Counted from the stretch's first letter, positions 14,845 to 23,158 are shown. The stretch is DNA of 64,000 bases from Miltoncostaea sp036826475 (GCA_036826475.1 DAISWG010000004.1:27338-91337), one strand, 5' to 3'. Numbers and translations are program-made. The notes: generated from the letters alone by a model not told the origin.

Positions 14845-17036
14845 GTCGCCGCGTCCCTCGTCACCTCCACCCGCAGGGTGCGGCCGCGCACGTGCATCCC
14901 GAACGTCATCCGCCGCAGGCGCGGGGGCAGGCGCGGGGCGAACGTGAGCTCGCCGTCGTGGTCCCGCATCCCCCCGAACCCGCCGACCAGCGCCAGCCAG
15001 GTGCCGGCGAGCGACGCGATGTGCAGCCCGTCGTGGCTGTTGCCGGCCAGGTCGCGCAGGTCGATGAGGGCCGCCTCCGCCGTGTAGTCGTAGGCGAGCT
15101 CGAGGTGCCCCACCTCGGCGGCCACGATCGCCTGGATGCACGCCGACAGCGACGAGTCGCGCACGGTCAGCGGCTCGTAGTAGTCGAAGTCGGCCAGCTT
15201 CTCGGCGTCGGTGAAGGCGTCGCCGCGCAGGTACAGCGCCAGCACCAGGTCGGCCTGCTTGACCACCTGCATGCGGTACAGCTGGAAGTACGGGAAGTGG
15301 AGCAGCAGCGGGTACTGCTCCGGCGCGGTGCCCTCGAAGTCCCAGCGGGCATGGCGCGTGAACCCCTCCGACTGCGGGTGGACGCCCAGCTCGGCGTCCC
15401 ACGGCACCGCCATCCGCTCGGCGGCGTGGCGCCACGACGCCAGCTCGGCCGGCCCCGCCTCCAGCTGCGCCGCCCGCTCCGGCCAGCGCTCCACGGCGGC
15501 CGCCGCGGCCCGCAGGTTCCGCTGCGCCATCAGGTTCGTGTAGACGTTGTTGTCGACGATCGCCGTGTACTCGTCGGGGCCGGTCACGCCGTCGATGCGG
15601 AACGACCCGTCGGCATCGTGGTGGCCGAGCGACACCCACAGCCGGGCCGTCTCCACCAGCAGCTCCACGCCGACGTCGCGGGCGAAGTCCTCGTCCCCCG
15701 TCGCCGCCTGGTAGCGCACCACCGCCGCCGCGATGTCCGCGCCCACATGGAAGGCGGCGGTGCCGGCCGGCCAGTATCCCGAGCACTCGTGGCCCCGGAT
15801 GGTGCGCCACGGGAACGCCGCGCCGCCCAGGCCGAGGGTGCGCGCCCGATCGCGCGCCAGGTCGAGGGTGGAGTGGCGCCAGCGCAGCTCGTCGGCGGCG
15901 GAGTCCGGGTGGGTGTAGGTGAGCGGCGGCAGCACGAAGGTCTCGGTGTCCCAGAACGTGTGGCCGTCGTAGCCGGGCCCGGTGAGGCCCTTCGCCGGGA
16001 TGGCGCGGTTCTCGGCGCGGGCCCCCGCCTGCAGCACGTGGAACAACGCGAAGCGCACCGCCTGCTGCAGCTCGTCGTCGCCCTCGACCTCCACGTCCGC
16101 GCAGCGCCAGTACGCGTCGAGGTACTCGCGCTGCGCCGCCAGCAGGCCGTCCCACCCGCTGAGGAGCGCCTCCTGCAGGGCGCCCTCCACCTGCGCCCGG
16201 ATCGCCGGCGCCGAGCGCCGCGCCGACCACCCGTACGACAGGAACTTGACGAGGCGCAGGCGCTCCCCGTGGGCCAGCTTCGCGGCGACGGTCACCCTGC
16301 CGAGGTCGCTGGAGCTCTCCCCGTCCATCCGGTGGCGGCCCGGCGCCTCGATGTGGTGGTCCATGCCGGCCGCCATCCGCAGCCCGCTGTGGGTGGTGGT
16401 GTGCATGAGCACGGCGCGGCACTCGTCGTGGGCGTGGTACTCCCCCACGAGCGAGCGACCGAGCTCCGCCGCCGTGCGCGGGTCGTGGGCGGCCCCCTCG
16501 GGCACCGGCTCGTTGGCCACCAGCTCCGACTGGACCACCACCGTCGTGGGGCCGTCGAGCGGCTCCACCGTCCACTCGATCGCGGCGATGGCACGCTGGG
16601 TGAACGACACCAGCCGCGTCGAGGTCACCCGCACCCGCGTCCCCGTCGGAGACGTCCAATCGGCGGTGCGCCGCAGCACGCCGTCGCGCAGGTCGAGCAC
16701 CCGCTCGTGGTGGTTCAGCACCCCATAGCGGACGTCGAACGGCTCGTCCTCCACGAGCAGGCGGATGATCTTGCCGTCCGTCACGTTGATCACCGACTGG
16801 CCCGACTCCGGGTAGCCGAACCCGCCCTCCGGGTACGGCAGCGGCCGGATCTCGTAGAAGCCGTTCAGGTACGTCCCCGGCAGCCCGTGCGGCTCGCCCT
16901 CGTCGAGCGTCGCGCGCATGCCGATGTGGCCGTTGGAGAGCGCGAGCACCGACTCGCCCTGGGCGAGCGCGTCCAGGTGGAGTCCCCGCTCCCGCACCGC
17001 CCACGGCTCGACGGCGTAGCGGCGGTGGGCGGTCAC
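14655..17036 (-). CDS. Glycoside hydrolase family 65 phosphorylase (maltose/trehalose/kojibiose phosphorylase-like)
   Basis: A 793-aa protein. The N-terminal beta-sandwich carries LALSNGHIGMRATLDEGEPH (residues 32-51). The central (alpha/alpha)6 barrel has HTFWDTETFVLPPL (about 350) and the catalytic-acid motif DGVTGPDEYTAIVDNNVY (about 485-500, Glu as general acid). The jelly-roll C-terminus has HDGLHIASLAGTWLALVGGFGGMRD. Family members phosphorolyse an alpha-glucosyl disaccharide to beta-glucose-1-phosphate and glucose; which disaccharide cannot be decided here. The GTG start overlaps the TGA of the upstream HAD phosphomutase by 4 bp, the same pairing as Rv3401-Rv3400 in Mycobacterium tuberculosis. 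Confidence 0.9.
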   Translation of the reverse strand: MTAHRRYAVEPWAVRERGLHLDALAQGESVLALSNGHIGMRATLDEGEPHGLPGTYLNGFYEIRPLPYPEGGFGYPESGQSVINVTDGKIIRLLVEDEPFDVRYGVLNHHERVLDLRDGVLRRTADWTSPTGTRVRVTSTRLVSFTQRAIAAIEWTVEPLDGPTTVVVQSELVANEPVPEGAAHDPRTAAELGRSLVGEYHAHDECRAVLMHTTTHSGLRMAAGMDHHIEAPGRHRMDGESSSDLGRVTVAAKLAHGERLRLVKFLSYGWSARRSAPAIRAQVEGALQEALLSGWDGLLAAQREYLDAYWRCADVEVEGDDELQQAVRFALFHVLQAGARAENRAIPAKGLTGPGYDGHTFWDTETFVLPPLTYTHPDSAADELRWRHSTLDLARDRARTLGLGGAAFPWRTIRGHECSGYWPAGTAAFHVGADIAAAVVRYQAATGDEDFARDVGVELLVETARLWVSLGHHDADGSFRIDGVTGPDEYTAIVDNNVYTNLMAQRNLRAAAAAVERWPERAAQLEAGPAELASWRHAAERMAVPWDAELGVHPQSEGFTRHARWDFEGTAPEQYPLLLHFPYFQLYRMQVVKQADLVLALYLRGDAFTDAEKLADFDYYEPLTVRDSSLSACIQAIVAAEVGHLELAYDYTAEAALIDLRDLAGNSHDGLHIASLAGTWLALVGGFGGMRDHDGELTFAPRLPPRLRRMTFGMHVRGRTLRVEVTRDAATYWVAGGAPLDVAHHGEDIIVAEGAPVTRPIPPGPELPTPLQPPGREPVRRRRDRSTAGAGRR

Positions 17037-17776
17037 GCGGCGTCGAGCAGCTCGGCCAGGTCCTGCACCACCAGGTCGGCCCCGTGCGCGACGAGCGCCT
17101 GCGCCTGCCCGCCCCGGTCGACCCCGACCACCAGCGCGAAGTGGCCGGCGTGACCGGCCTCCACCCCCGCGACGGCGTCCTCGAACACGGCGGCCTCGGA
17201 CGGCGCCACCCCCACCGCGCGGGCACCCTCCAGGAACGTGTCCGGGGCCGGCTTGCCGCGGAGGCCCCGGCGCTCCGCCACCACGCCGTCGATCCGCTCG
17301 TCGAACAGGTCGGCGATGCCCGCCGACACGAGCACGTCGCGGCAGTTGGTGCTCGAGGAGACGACCGCCGTCCGCATGCCCGCGTCGCGCACCGCCTGCA
17401 GGTAGCGCACCGAGCCCGGATAGGGCGCGACGCCGCGTTCGTGGATGAGCTTCAGCACCCGCCGGTTCTTCCGCGCCCCCAGCCCGGCGACCGTCCCGGC
17501 GGTGGGCGGGTCGCCCGCGGAGCCCTCCGGCAGGGTGATGCCACGGGACGCGAGGAAGTCGCGGACCCCGTCGGCGCGCGGCTTGCCGTCGACGTACGCG
17601 TCGTAGTCGCGCACCGCGTCGAAGGGCACGAACGGCTCGCCGGTGCGGCGGGCGCGCTCGAGCAGGTACGCGTCGAACATCGCCTTCCAGGCCGCCGCGT
17701 GCACGACCGCCGTCCGGGTCAGGACGCCGTCGAGGTCGAACAGGCAGGCGCGGGTGCCGTGGGGCAGTCCGAGCAC
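17033..17776 (-). CDS. HAD-family beta-phosphoglucomutase-like protein
   Basis: A 247-aa protein with the HAD nucleophile motif LFDLDGVLTRT (residues 10-20; D12 nucleophile, D14 acid/base), motif II TAVVSSSTNC, motif III Lys in RGKPAPDTFL and motif IV VFEDAVAGVEAG. The large cap insertion (YDAYVDGKPRADGVRDFL) matches trehalose/maltose-pathway beta-phosphoglucomutases. With the coupled GH65 phosphorylase it would turn beta-glucose-1-phosphate into glucose-6-phosphate. The GTG start has a leaderless TACCCT 6 nt upstream; a coding-like frame continuing upstream into the topoisomerase region is a shadow. Confidence 0.88.
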   Translation of the reverse strand: MLGLPHGTRACLFDLDGVLTRTAVVHAAAWKAMFDAYLLERARRTGEPFVPFDAVRDYDAYVDGKPRADGVRDFLASRGITLPEGSAGDPPTAGTVAGLGARKNRRVLKLIHERGVAPYPGSVRYLQAVRDAGMRTAVVSSSTNCRDVLVSAGIADLFDERIDGVVAERRGLRGKPAPDTFLEGARAVGVAPSEAAVFEDAVAGVEAGHAGHFALVVGVDRGGQAQALVAHGADLVVQDLAELLDAA

Positions 17777-17782
17777 CCCACG

Positions 17783-17788
17783 AGGGTA
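17783..17788 (-). promoter_or_regulatory. Leaderless -10 element (TACCCT)
   Basis: TACCCT on the minus strand, 6 nt before GTG 17776; drives the HAD-GH65 pair. Confidence 0.55.
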
Positions 17789-17826
17789 CCGCGGATGGCC
17801 GCGGCGCCGCCTCCCGGGAGGGCCAC

Positions 17827-18861
17827 TCAGGCCGCCGCGGCCCGGTCCTCCAGGCCGCGCCGGAGCAGGGCGAGCACCGCCAGCTCCTCCCCGCTGTGCC
17901 CGCCGGCCGAGGTGCTCATGCGCGACTCGACCTCCTGCGCGATCGACGCGATCGTGGTCCCGTCGAGGAAGTGGTCGATCACCCGGGGATCGATGTAGCT
18001 GGCGCGGCACACGGCGGGCGTGTTGCCCAGCAGCTCCGCGGCGATCCGGCAGACCCGGGACACGGCGCGCCGGCGGGCCGTGGCGCCCTCGATGGGGCCC
18101 ACCTCGCTCAGCGCGACCGCGGCGGCGACGGTCCCCGCCCACGTGCGGAAGTCCTTCGCCGAGAAATCCTCGCCCATCAGCTCCTTGATGTACGCGTTGA
18201 CGTCGCCCGAGCGGACGTCCACCACGTCGCCGTCGTCGTCGAGGTACTTGAACACCTCGTAGCCGGGGAGCTCGTCCATCTCGGCGACCACGGTCGCGAG
18301 CCGCGCGTCGGTGACCTCGGCGTGGTGGTCGATGCCGCCCTTGCCGGTGAAGTCCAGGATGAGGGTGTCCCCCTCGACGCTCAGGTGCTTCGAGCGGAGC
18401 GTCGCCAGGCCGTACGTGCGGTGCTGCCTGGCGTACTGCTCGCCCCCCAGCCGGATGTTGGTGCGGTCGAGCAGCCGCACCGCCGCGGCCATGGCCTTCT
18501 CGCGGCCGAGGCGCCGGCGGCGCAGGTGGCCGTCGATGGCGCGGCGCAGATCCGGAAGGCCGTCGGCGAATCGCAGGATGCGCTCGTACTTCTCGATCTG
18601 CCGCTGCTCGTGCCACTGCGGGTGGTACCGGTACTGCCGCCGCCCGGCGGCGTCGGTCCCCGTCGCCTGGAGGTGCCCCCGGGAGCTGGCGCAGATCCAG
18701 ACGTCGGTCCACGCGGGTGGAATCGCGAGGGCCTCGAACCGAGCCCGCAGGCGCGCGTCGCGCACGGTGCGGCCCCTCGGATCGACGTAGCGCCAGCCCC
18801 TCCCCTGCCGGCGCCGGGTGTAGCCGGGCTCGCGGTCTGAGCTGTGGCGGAGGCTGGGCAC
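17827..18861 (-). CDS. DNA topoisomerase IB
   Basis: A 344-aa poxvirus-type topoisomerase. The N-terminal domain has GWRYVDPRG and IPPAWTDVWIC. The catalytic domain carries LGREKAMAAAVRLLDRTNIRLGGEQY with the active-site Arg, TGKGGIDHH with the Lys, and the nucleophilic Tyr in NTPAVCRASYIDPRVI near residue 290. It relaxes supercoils by a transient 3'-phosphotyrosyl link. GTG 18861 is preferred because AAAGGGA lies 8 nt upstream; a TTG 12 codons earlier is in frame. Bacterial members are accessory enzymes, often in stress-tolerant actinobacteria. Confidence 0.92.
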   Translation of the reverse strand: MPSLRHSSDREPGYTRRRQGRGWRYVDPRGRTVRDARLRARFEALAIPPAWTDVWICASSRGHLQATGTDAAGRRQYRYHPQWHEQRQIEKYERILRFADGLPDLRRAIDGHLRRRRLGREKAMAAAVRLLDRTNIRLGGEQYARQHRTYGLATLRSKHLSVEGDTLILDFTGKGGIDHHAEVTDARLATVVAEMDELPGYEVFKYLDDDGDVVDVRSGDVNAYIKELMGEDFSAKDFRTWAGTVAAAVALSEVGPIEGATARRRAVSRVCRIAAELLGNTPAVCRASYIDPRVIDHFLDGTTIASIAQEVESRMSTSAGGHSGEELAVLALLRRGLEDRAAAA

Positions 18862-18929
18862 GCGCCACGTCCCTTTCCCCGGTGACGGCGCTCCCAACCG
18901 GGATCCGGGCGGGGCGGCCGCGACCCGGT

Positions 18930-19250
18930 CTAGGCGACCCTGACGTCGAGCGTCAGGTGGAGCAGGGTCAGCTCCAGCAGCCGGCGCACCGGCCCGTCCT
19001 TCGCGATCAGCAGGCGGGCCCGTCGGCCGATCCGGGCCTCCGAACGCCTGCTGGCCTCGACGATCGCGCTGAGCCCGGTCGAGTCCACGTAGTCGAGCTC
19101 GCGCAGATCCAGCTCGAGGACGTCGGCGTCGAGAGACGCCTCCACCTCGGCCAGGAACCGGTCGCGCGTCGCCAGGTCCAGGGCGCCCTCCACCTGGACG
19201 CGTGCGCGCCGGTCCGTCACGTGGGATCTGATCGAGGTCTCGGTGTTCAT
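18930..19250 (-). CDS. STAS-domain anti-sigma factor antagonist
   Basis: A 106-aa single STAS domain: ARVQVEGALDLATRDRFLAEVE (16-37) and the signature ELDYVDSTGLSAIVEASRR (54-72), in which the Ser/Thr of DSTG is the residue phosphorylated by an RsbW-type kinase. Such proteins release a sigma factor by binding its anti-sigma kinase. No kinase gene is adjacent. The context is a set of genes with sigma-B-like promoters (19.5-23.1 kb), so it may belong to a partner-switching stress pathway. ATG 19250 is the first Met of the domain. Confidence 0.85.
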   Translation of the reverse strand: MNTETSIRSHVTDRRARVQVEGALDLATRDRFLAEVEASLDADVLELDLRELDYVDSTGLSAIVEASRRSEARIGRRARLLIAKDGPVRRLLELTLLHLTLDVRVA

Positions 19251-19285
19251 CTGGCGTGGGCCCGAGGGGCGAGAGTGCCCCCGCG

Positions 19286-19332
19286 GCGACGCGGGGAAAC
19301 CGCGTCGCGGCCCGCCCCGCTCCGGGGCGGGC
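19286..19332 (-). terminator. Two tandem hairpins between the 52-aa gene and the STAS gene
   Basis: GCGACGCGG-GGAAA-CCGCGTCGC (19286-19308) and GCCCGCCCC-GCTCC-GGGGCGGGC (19310-19332), both perfect 9-bp stems, 10 bp past the small gene's stop. They would terminate or attenuate transcription into the STAS gene. Confidence 0.6.
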
Positions 19333-19341
19333 CCGCGGCGG

Positions 19342-19500
19342 TCAGCGCCGGTCGGCCCGCTTCTCGGCCTCACGGGTCTCGGGCGTCGGGCCCTCGCTGG
19401 TGTCGTGCTCGCGCTCGGGCTCGCCGTCCGCGCGGCGGGTCTCCGGGGTCGGGCCCGTGCTCAGGTCCTCCTCACCGGCGCGCTGCTCGTCAGTGGACAT
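19342..19500 (-). CDS. 52-aa highly charged peptide with duplicated GPTPETR motif
   Basis: A 52-aa protein made only of hydrophilic residues (Glu, Asp, Arg, Thr, Pro). It contains STGPTPETR (14-22) and SEGPTPETR (35-43), an exact 21-residue-spaced duplication. There is no transmembrane or signal segment, so it is likely intrinsically disordered. AGAGGAG lies 7 nt before the ATG, and a GTTA-N15-GGGAAA promoter-like sequence lies upstream. I recognise no family. Ribosome site, promoter and terminators all support a real gene. Confidence 0.6.
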   Translation of the reverse strand: MSTDEQRAGEEDLSTGPTPETRRADGEPEREHDTSEGPTPETREAEKRADRR

Positions 19501-19532
19501 CCGGGACTCCTCTCATGGGTGTGTCGACGCCG

Positions 19533-19557
19533 TTTCCCGGCACGGGCCGGACGTAAC
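19533..19557 (-). promoter_or_regulatory. Sigma-B-like promoter of the 52-aa gene
   Basis: Minus strand GTTA (19557-19554), 15-nt spacer, GGGAAA (19538-19533). Spacing equals that of the GGGTAC promoters nearby, but the -10 deviates. Confidence 0.35.
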
Positions 19558-19713
19558 GGGGTCGCGCGGCGCCCGGGTGCCGCAGCACCTCGGCGGCGCC
19601 GCGCCCGCGGCGCGTCCCGATCGCCGCCGCGTGGTTCCGGCCTCCGGAATGGGGGGACCGTCCCCCGGCGACGACGAGCCCGGGCGCGCCGCCCGGGCTG
19701 AGAGGAGCACGGC

Positions 19714-20769
19714 ATGAGCGTGATCGAGTCCATCCGCGGGGTCCTGTGGGCCCGCCGGCACCGACCGGACCAGATGGCGATCGTGATGGGGGCCTCGCAC
19801 GAGCGCTTCCCGCCGCAGGCGCTCCTGCGCGAGGCGGCGCTCGCCGAGAAGGCGGGATTCGACGGGGTCGCCTGCTCCGACCACCTCACGCCGTGGTGGG
19901 TCCCGGGCGGCCTCGCGCCCGCCCACTGCGGCAACGCGTGGGTGTGGCTCGGCGCCGCGTCGCAGGCCACGTCGCGCATCGCGCTCGGCACGGGCGTGAC
20001 GGGCGTCGTGCACCGGTACAACCCGGTGGTGGTCGCCCAGCAGGTCGCCACCCTGGAGGCCCTGGCGCCGGGGCGGCGTTCCTGGGCGTGGGCTCCAGCG
20101 AGGCGATGGACGAGGTGCCGGCGGGCATGGCATGGCCCGACACCGCCGAGCAGCTCCAGCGCACGGCGGAGGCGCTCGAGATCATCGTGCGCCTGCTCGA
20201 CGGCGAGACGCTCGACTTCCAGGGCGTCTACTTCACGACCCGCGGCGCGCGGCTCTACGACCGGCCGCCCCGGCGCCCGCCGGTGATCGTGTCGGCGTTC
20301 CACGAGCAGATCGCGGAGGTGTCCGGGCAGCTCGCCGACGGCGTCTGGACGCTCGGCAGCCCGACGACCGCGCCGGCGGTGATCGCCGCCTACCGCAGGG
20401 GCGCGGAGAAGGCGGGCCGCGAGGCCGGCGAGATCTGGCTCCAGGCGCTGGCGGCGACCGGCGAGGACGACGACGCGGCGCTCCGGGGCAGCCGCGAGTG
20501 GAAGCCCGCGCTCGTCCCCGAGCTCTACACCGACGACATCCACGCGACCGACGCGATCCAGGTGAGGGGGGAGGACGTCCCCGACGGGCGGTTCACCCGC
20601 GCCAACCTGGTGTCGGCCGACCCCGACGCCCACGTCGCCAAGCTGAGGCTCCTCGGGGGGCTGGGCGCGACCGGCGTCGTGGTGGTCAACGCCTCCGGGA
20701 ACGACCCGGAGGGGCTCATCCGGCTGTACGGGGGCCGAGGTGCTCCCCCGCCTGCGCGACGGAGGGTAG
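19714..20769 (+). pseudogene. F420-type LLM-class oxidoreductase (TIGR03557/G6PDH-like), two compensating frameshifts
   Basis: Joined across frames, the product is a (beta/alpha)8 luciferase-like protein: SHERFPPQALLREAALAEKAGFDGV start, SDHLTPW loop, ALGTGVTGVVHRYNPVVVAQQ, VGSSEAMDEVP and a C-terminal GGLGATGVVVVNASG, close to F420-dependent glucose-6-phosphate dehydrogenase-like enzymes. The frame breaks at about 20075 (ALAPGR continues as FLGVGSSEAM only if one G is restored in CGGCG) and again near 20732, where one extra G in GGGGG shifts out of LYGAEVLPRLRDGG-stop. Both indels lie in G-runs, so sequencing error is as likely as decay. The ATG has GAGAGGAGCACGGC upstream. Confidence 0.75.
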
Positions 20770-20772
20770 GAC

Positions 20773-20801
20773 GGGGGCGCGCCGCATCCGGCGGCGCCCC
20801 C
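20773..20801. terminator. Terminator between convergent LLM and SRPBCC genes
   Basis: GGGGGCGCGCCG-CATC-CGGCGGCGCCCCC, a 12-bp stem with one bulge, in a 39-bp convergent gap. Confidence 0.65.
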
Positions 20802-20808
20802 GGGCCGG

Positions 20809-21264
20809 TCAGCCGGCGGAGACCTCCCCGCGCCACGCACCCGTCTCACGGCCGCGCGACTCGATCATCTCCTTGAAGCGCTCCAGGTCCTTGCGCACCT
20901 GGCGCCGGGCGAGGCCGACGGCGTCGGCCGCCTTCTCGACCAGGCCCTCGGCCTCGGTGTCCATCACGACCATGATCTGGGTCGCGTCCTCCGACAGCCG
21001 GTGGAAGTCGACGGCGCCGGCGTGCTTCGGGCCCTCCGTGGTCGTCCACGCCACGCGGGTGTCGGGGATCTGCTCCGTGATCACCGCGTCGAACTCCTCC
21101 GTGCGCCCGGCGGCCGAGACCGTCCAGTGCAGGTGCGTGTCGTCGACCTGCCGGATCTCGTCGACGGTCTCCATGAACGAGGGGAACTCCTCGAACTGGG
21201 TCCACTGGTTGTACGCGGTCGAGACGGGGACCCCGACCTCGATGGACTCCTCGATCTGCGACAT
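20809..21264 (-). CDS. SRPBCC-family (polyketide cyclase/dehydrase-like) protein
   Basis: A 151-aa START/Bet v1-type fold: ESIEVGVPVSTAYNQWTQFEEFPSFM (5-30) is the typical opening of the cyclase/dehydrase family, followed by WTVSAAGRTEEFDAVITEQIPDTRVAW (a beta-sheet) and a long C-terminal helix VGLARRQVRKDLERFKEMIESRG. These bind hydrophobic ligands; this sub-group is common among actinobacterial stress proteins. The start is fixed by GGGAGGAG nine nt upstream. A sigma-B-like GTTA-N15-GGGTAC promoter precedes it. It is divergent from the flavoprotein gene. Confidence 0.85.
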   Translation of the reverse strand: MSQIEESIEVGVPVSTAYNQWTQFEEFPSFMETVDEIRQVDDTHLHWTVSAAGRTEEFDAVITEQIPDTRVAWTTTEGPKHAGAVDFHRLSEDATQIMVVMDTEAEGLVEKAADAVGLARRQVRKDLERFKEMIESRGRETGAWRGEVSAG

Positions 21265-21306
21265 GCGGAAGCTCCTCCCGGCGTCGTTTCGTGTGCCGAT
21301 GGGGCG

Positions 21307-21331
21307 GTACCCGGGCCCATCGCGCCGTAAC
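21307..21331 (-). promoter_or_regulatory. Sigma-B-like promoter of the SRPBCC gene
   Basis: Minus strand GTTA (21331-21328), 15-nt spacer, GGGTAC (21312-21307); matches the actinobacterial sigma-B/sigma-F form GTT-N-GGGTA(C/T). Confidence 0.55.
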
Positions 21332-21360
21332 GGGGACCGGGAGGGCGCACCGCCCGGCGG

Positions 21361-21386
21361 GTTGCGCCGCGCGGAGAACCGGGTAC
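21361..21386 (+). promoter_or_regulatory. Sigma-B-like promoter of the flavoprotein gene
   Basis: GTTG (21361-21364), 16-nt spacer, GGGTAC (21381-21386), 8 nt before GTG 21395, so the message would be leaderless or nearly so. Divergent from the promoter at 21307-21331. Confidence 0.5.
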
Positions 21387-21394
21387 GGCGGGCC

Positions 21395-22573
21395 GTGGAC
21401 CGGGATCGCATCGTCATCGTGGGCGCCGGCCCGGCGGGCCTGTCCGCCGCGCGGGGTTACCGGGCCGCCGGGGGCCGCGCCCCCGTCGTGATCCTGACGG
21501 CCGAGCCACACGCGCCGTACCGGCGGCCGCCGCTCACCAAGGAGTTCCTGCGGGGCCGGATCCCACCGGAGGAGCTGCCGATCGAGGGCGACGCGTGGTT
21601 CGTCCGCCACGACGTCGAGCTGCGGACGGCGACGCCCGTGGCCGCCCTGCGGCCGGGCGACCGCGAGGTGGTCCTGAAGGACGGCGGGCGCCTCGCATAC
21701 CGGGAGTGCGTGCTGTGCACCGGCTCGGAGGCGGTGCGGCCGCCGCTCCCCGGCGCCCACCTCCCCGCCGTGCACGTCATCCGCACCCGCGACGACTCGG
21801 CCGCCGTGGCCGGGGCCGTCCGGGCCGGGACGCGCGTCGTGGTGATCGGCTCCGGCTTCGTGGGCTGCGAGGCCGCCGCCTCGCTGGCGATGCGCGGCGC
21901 GCAGGTCACGGTGGTCACCCCGGAGCCGGCGCCGCAGGCGCAGCGGCTCGGCGCACGGGTGGGCGGCCTGCTCCGCGCGTGGCTGGAGGAGGCGGGCTGC
22001 GACGTCCGCTGCGGCACCGCCGTGTCGGCGATCCGTCCCGAGGGCGCCGCCCTGCGCGTGGTGGCGGAGGGCGGCGGCGGGGTGCCGTGCGACCGCGTCG
22101 TGCTCGGCACCGGGGCCCGGCCGCGGGTGGCGCTCGCGGAGCGGGCGGGCCTGGCGGTCGTGGACGGCGCGATCCCGGTCGACCACGCGATGCGCGCGTC
22201 GGCCGGCGGCGTCCGCTGCGCGGGCGACGTCGCCCTGGCCCACAACACCGCCGCCGGGAGGCGCCTTCGCGTCGGGCACTGGGGCGATGCCCTCGCCCAG
22301 GGCGAGGTCGCCGGCCGCGCGATCGCCGGCGAGGACGCGCGCTGGGACGCGGTGCCCGGGTTCTGGTCGACCATCGGCGGCCGCACGCTGAAGCAGCGCG
22401 CCTGGGGCGACGGCTGGGACGACGTGCGCGTCGAGGCCGCCGGCGGCGGCTTCACCGCCTGGTACGGCCGCGAGGGGCGCCTGGTGGGGGTCCTGACGCA
22501 CGGGCGCGACCGGGACTACGACCGCGGCGGCGGGCTCGTCGCCGCCGGCGCCCCCTTCCCGCCGTCTGCGTAG
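21395..22573 (+). CDS. NAD(P)/FAD-dependent ferredoxin-reductase-like oxidoreductase
   Basis: A 392-aa pyridine-nucleotide disulfide-type flavoprotein without redox cysteines. FAD motif IVIVGAGPAGLSAARGYRAAG (6-26), conserved YRRPPLTKEFLRG (about 43-55), NAD motif VVVIGSGFVGCEAAASLAMRG (150-170), GDVALAHN (about 283) and a reductase C-terminal domain (FWSTIGGRTLKQRAWGDG). It probably transfers electrons from NAD(P)H to a ferredoxin, rubredoxin or small molecule; no ferredoxin gene is adjacent. GTG 21395 directly precedes the FAD motif; a longer open frame upstream is a shadow of the LLM gene. Confidence 0.88.
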   Translation: MDRDRIVIVGAGPAGLSAARGYRAAGGRAPVVILTAEPHAPYRRPPLTKEFLRGRIPPEELPIEGDAWFVRHDVELRTATPVAALRPGDREVVLKDGGRLAYRECVLCTGSEAVRPPLPGAHLPAVHVIRTRDDSAAVAGAVRAGTRVVVIGSGFVGCEAAASLAMRGAQVTVVTPEPAPQAQRLGARVGGLLRAWLEEAGCDVRCGTAVSAIRPEGAALRVVAEGGGGVPCDRVVLGTGARPRVALAERAGLAVVDGAIPVDHAMRASAGGVRCAGDVALAHNTAAGRRLRVGHWGDALAQGEVAGRAIAGEDARWDAVPGFWSTIGGRTLKQRAWGDGWDDVRVEAAGGGFTAWYGREGRLVGVLTHGRDRDYDRGGGLVAAGAPFPPSA

Positions 22574-22601
22574 GAGCGGACCGGGCCCGACCGGGCGCCG
22601 G

Positions 22602-23045
22602 TCAGTCCACCGGCAGGCGCACCTCGGTGGTGGACGTCGCGCCGGGGGTGTCGCGTTTGGTGCGGGCCTCGTCGCGGTGGCGGACGCCGCCCGTCAGCTC
22701 GTTGCGCACCCGTTCCTCCACCCGGCGCACCGGCTCCAGCAGGTGGGCCCGGAACTCGTCGACGACCTGATAGGTCCAGCGTCCCTCGGCGGCGTCGCGG
22801 CCGGCGGCGTCCGAGCGCACGAGCGCCGCCAGCTCGCCATGACCCGCGGCATCCAGGAGCTCGGCGGCCTCGAGCATCATCTCGTGGCCGTGGCCGGCGG
22901 CGTGGTGCGCGTCGAGCAACGCCCCGAACGACCGCTCGATCCACTCCGCCGCCACCTCGAGCCGGTGCGCGGCGCGCAGCGTGGCGCCGTCGATCGCGTC
23001 GACGCCCTCCGCCGGGTCGACCACTCGTCTCGGACCGTCACCCAT
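22602..23045 (-). CDS. Conserved-looking helical protein, unknown function
   Basis: A 147-aa mostly alpha-helical protein with a central stretch rich in His, Ala and Glu (IERSFGALLDAHHAAGHGHEMM, about 37-58) and a basic C-terminus. The clustered histidines (HH, HGH) could bind a metal, but I recognise no family. ATG 23045 is preceded by CGGAG. It is divergent from the PfpI gene over a 113-bp gap holding the PfpI sigma-B-like promoter. Confidence 0.55.
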   Translation of the reverse strand: MGDGPRRVVDPAEGVDAIDGATLRAAHRLEVAAEWIERSFGALLDAHHAAGHGHEMMLEAAELLDAAGHGELAALVRSDAAGRDAAEGRWTYQVVDEFRAHLLEPVRRVEERVRNELTGGVRHRDEARTKRDTPGATSTTEVRLPVD

Positions 23046-23095
23046 CGCCGCTCCGGTGCCCGCCCGGCGCCGCCGTGAAACGGCCCGCCGCACCC

Positions 23096-23120
23096 GTTTC
23101 CAGGTCCCCCACGGGGGTAC
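23096..23120 (+). promoter_or_regulatory. Sigma-B-like promoter of the PfpI gene
   Basis: GTTT (23096-23099), 15-nt spacer, GGGTAC (23115-23120), 38 bp before ATG; the best match to the sigma-B/sigma-F consensus in the window. Confidence 0.6.
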
Positions 23121-23158
23121 CGGTCGCTGTCACCGACGATGAGATCCAGGAGGACGGA

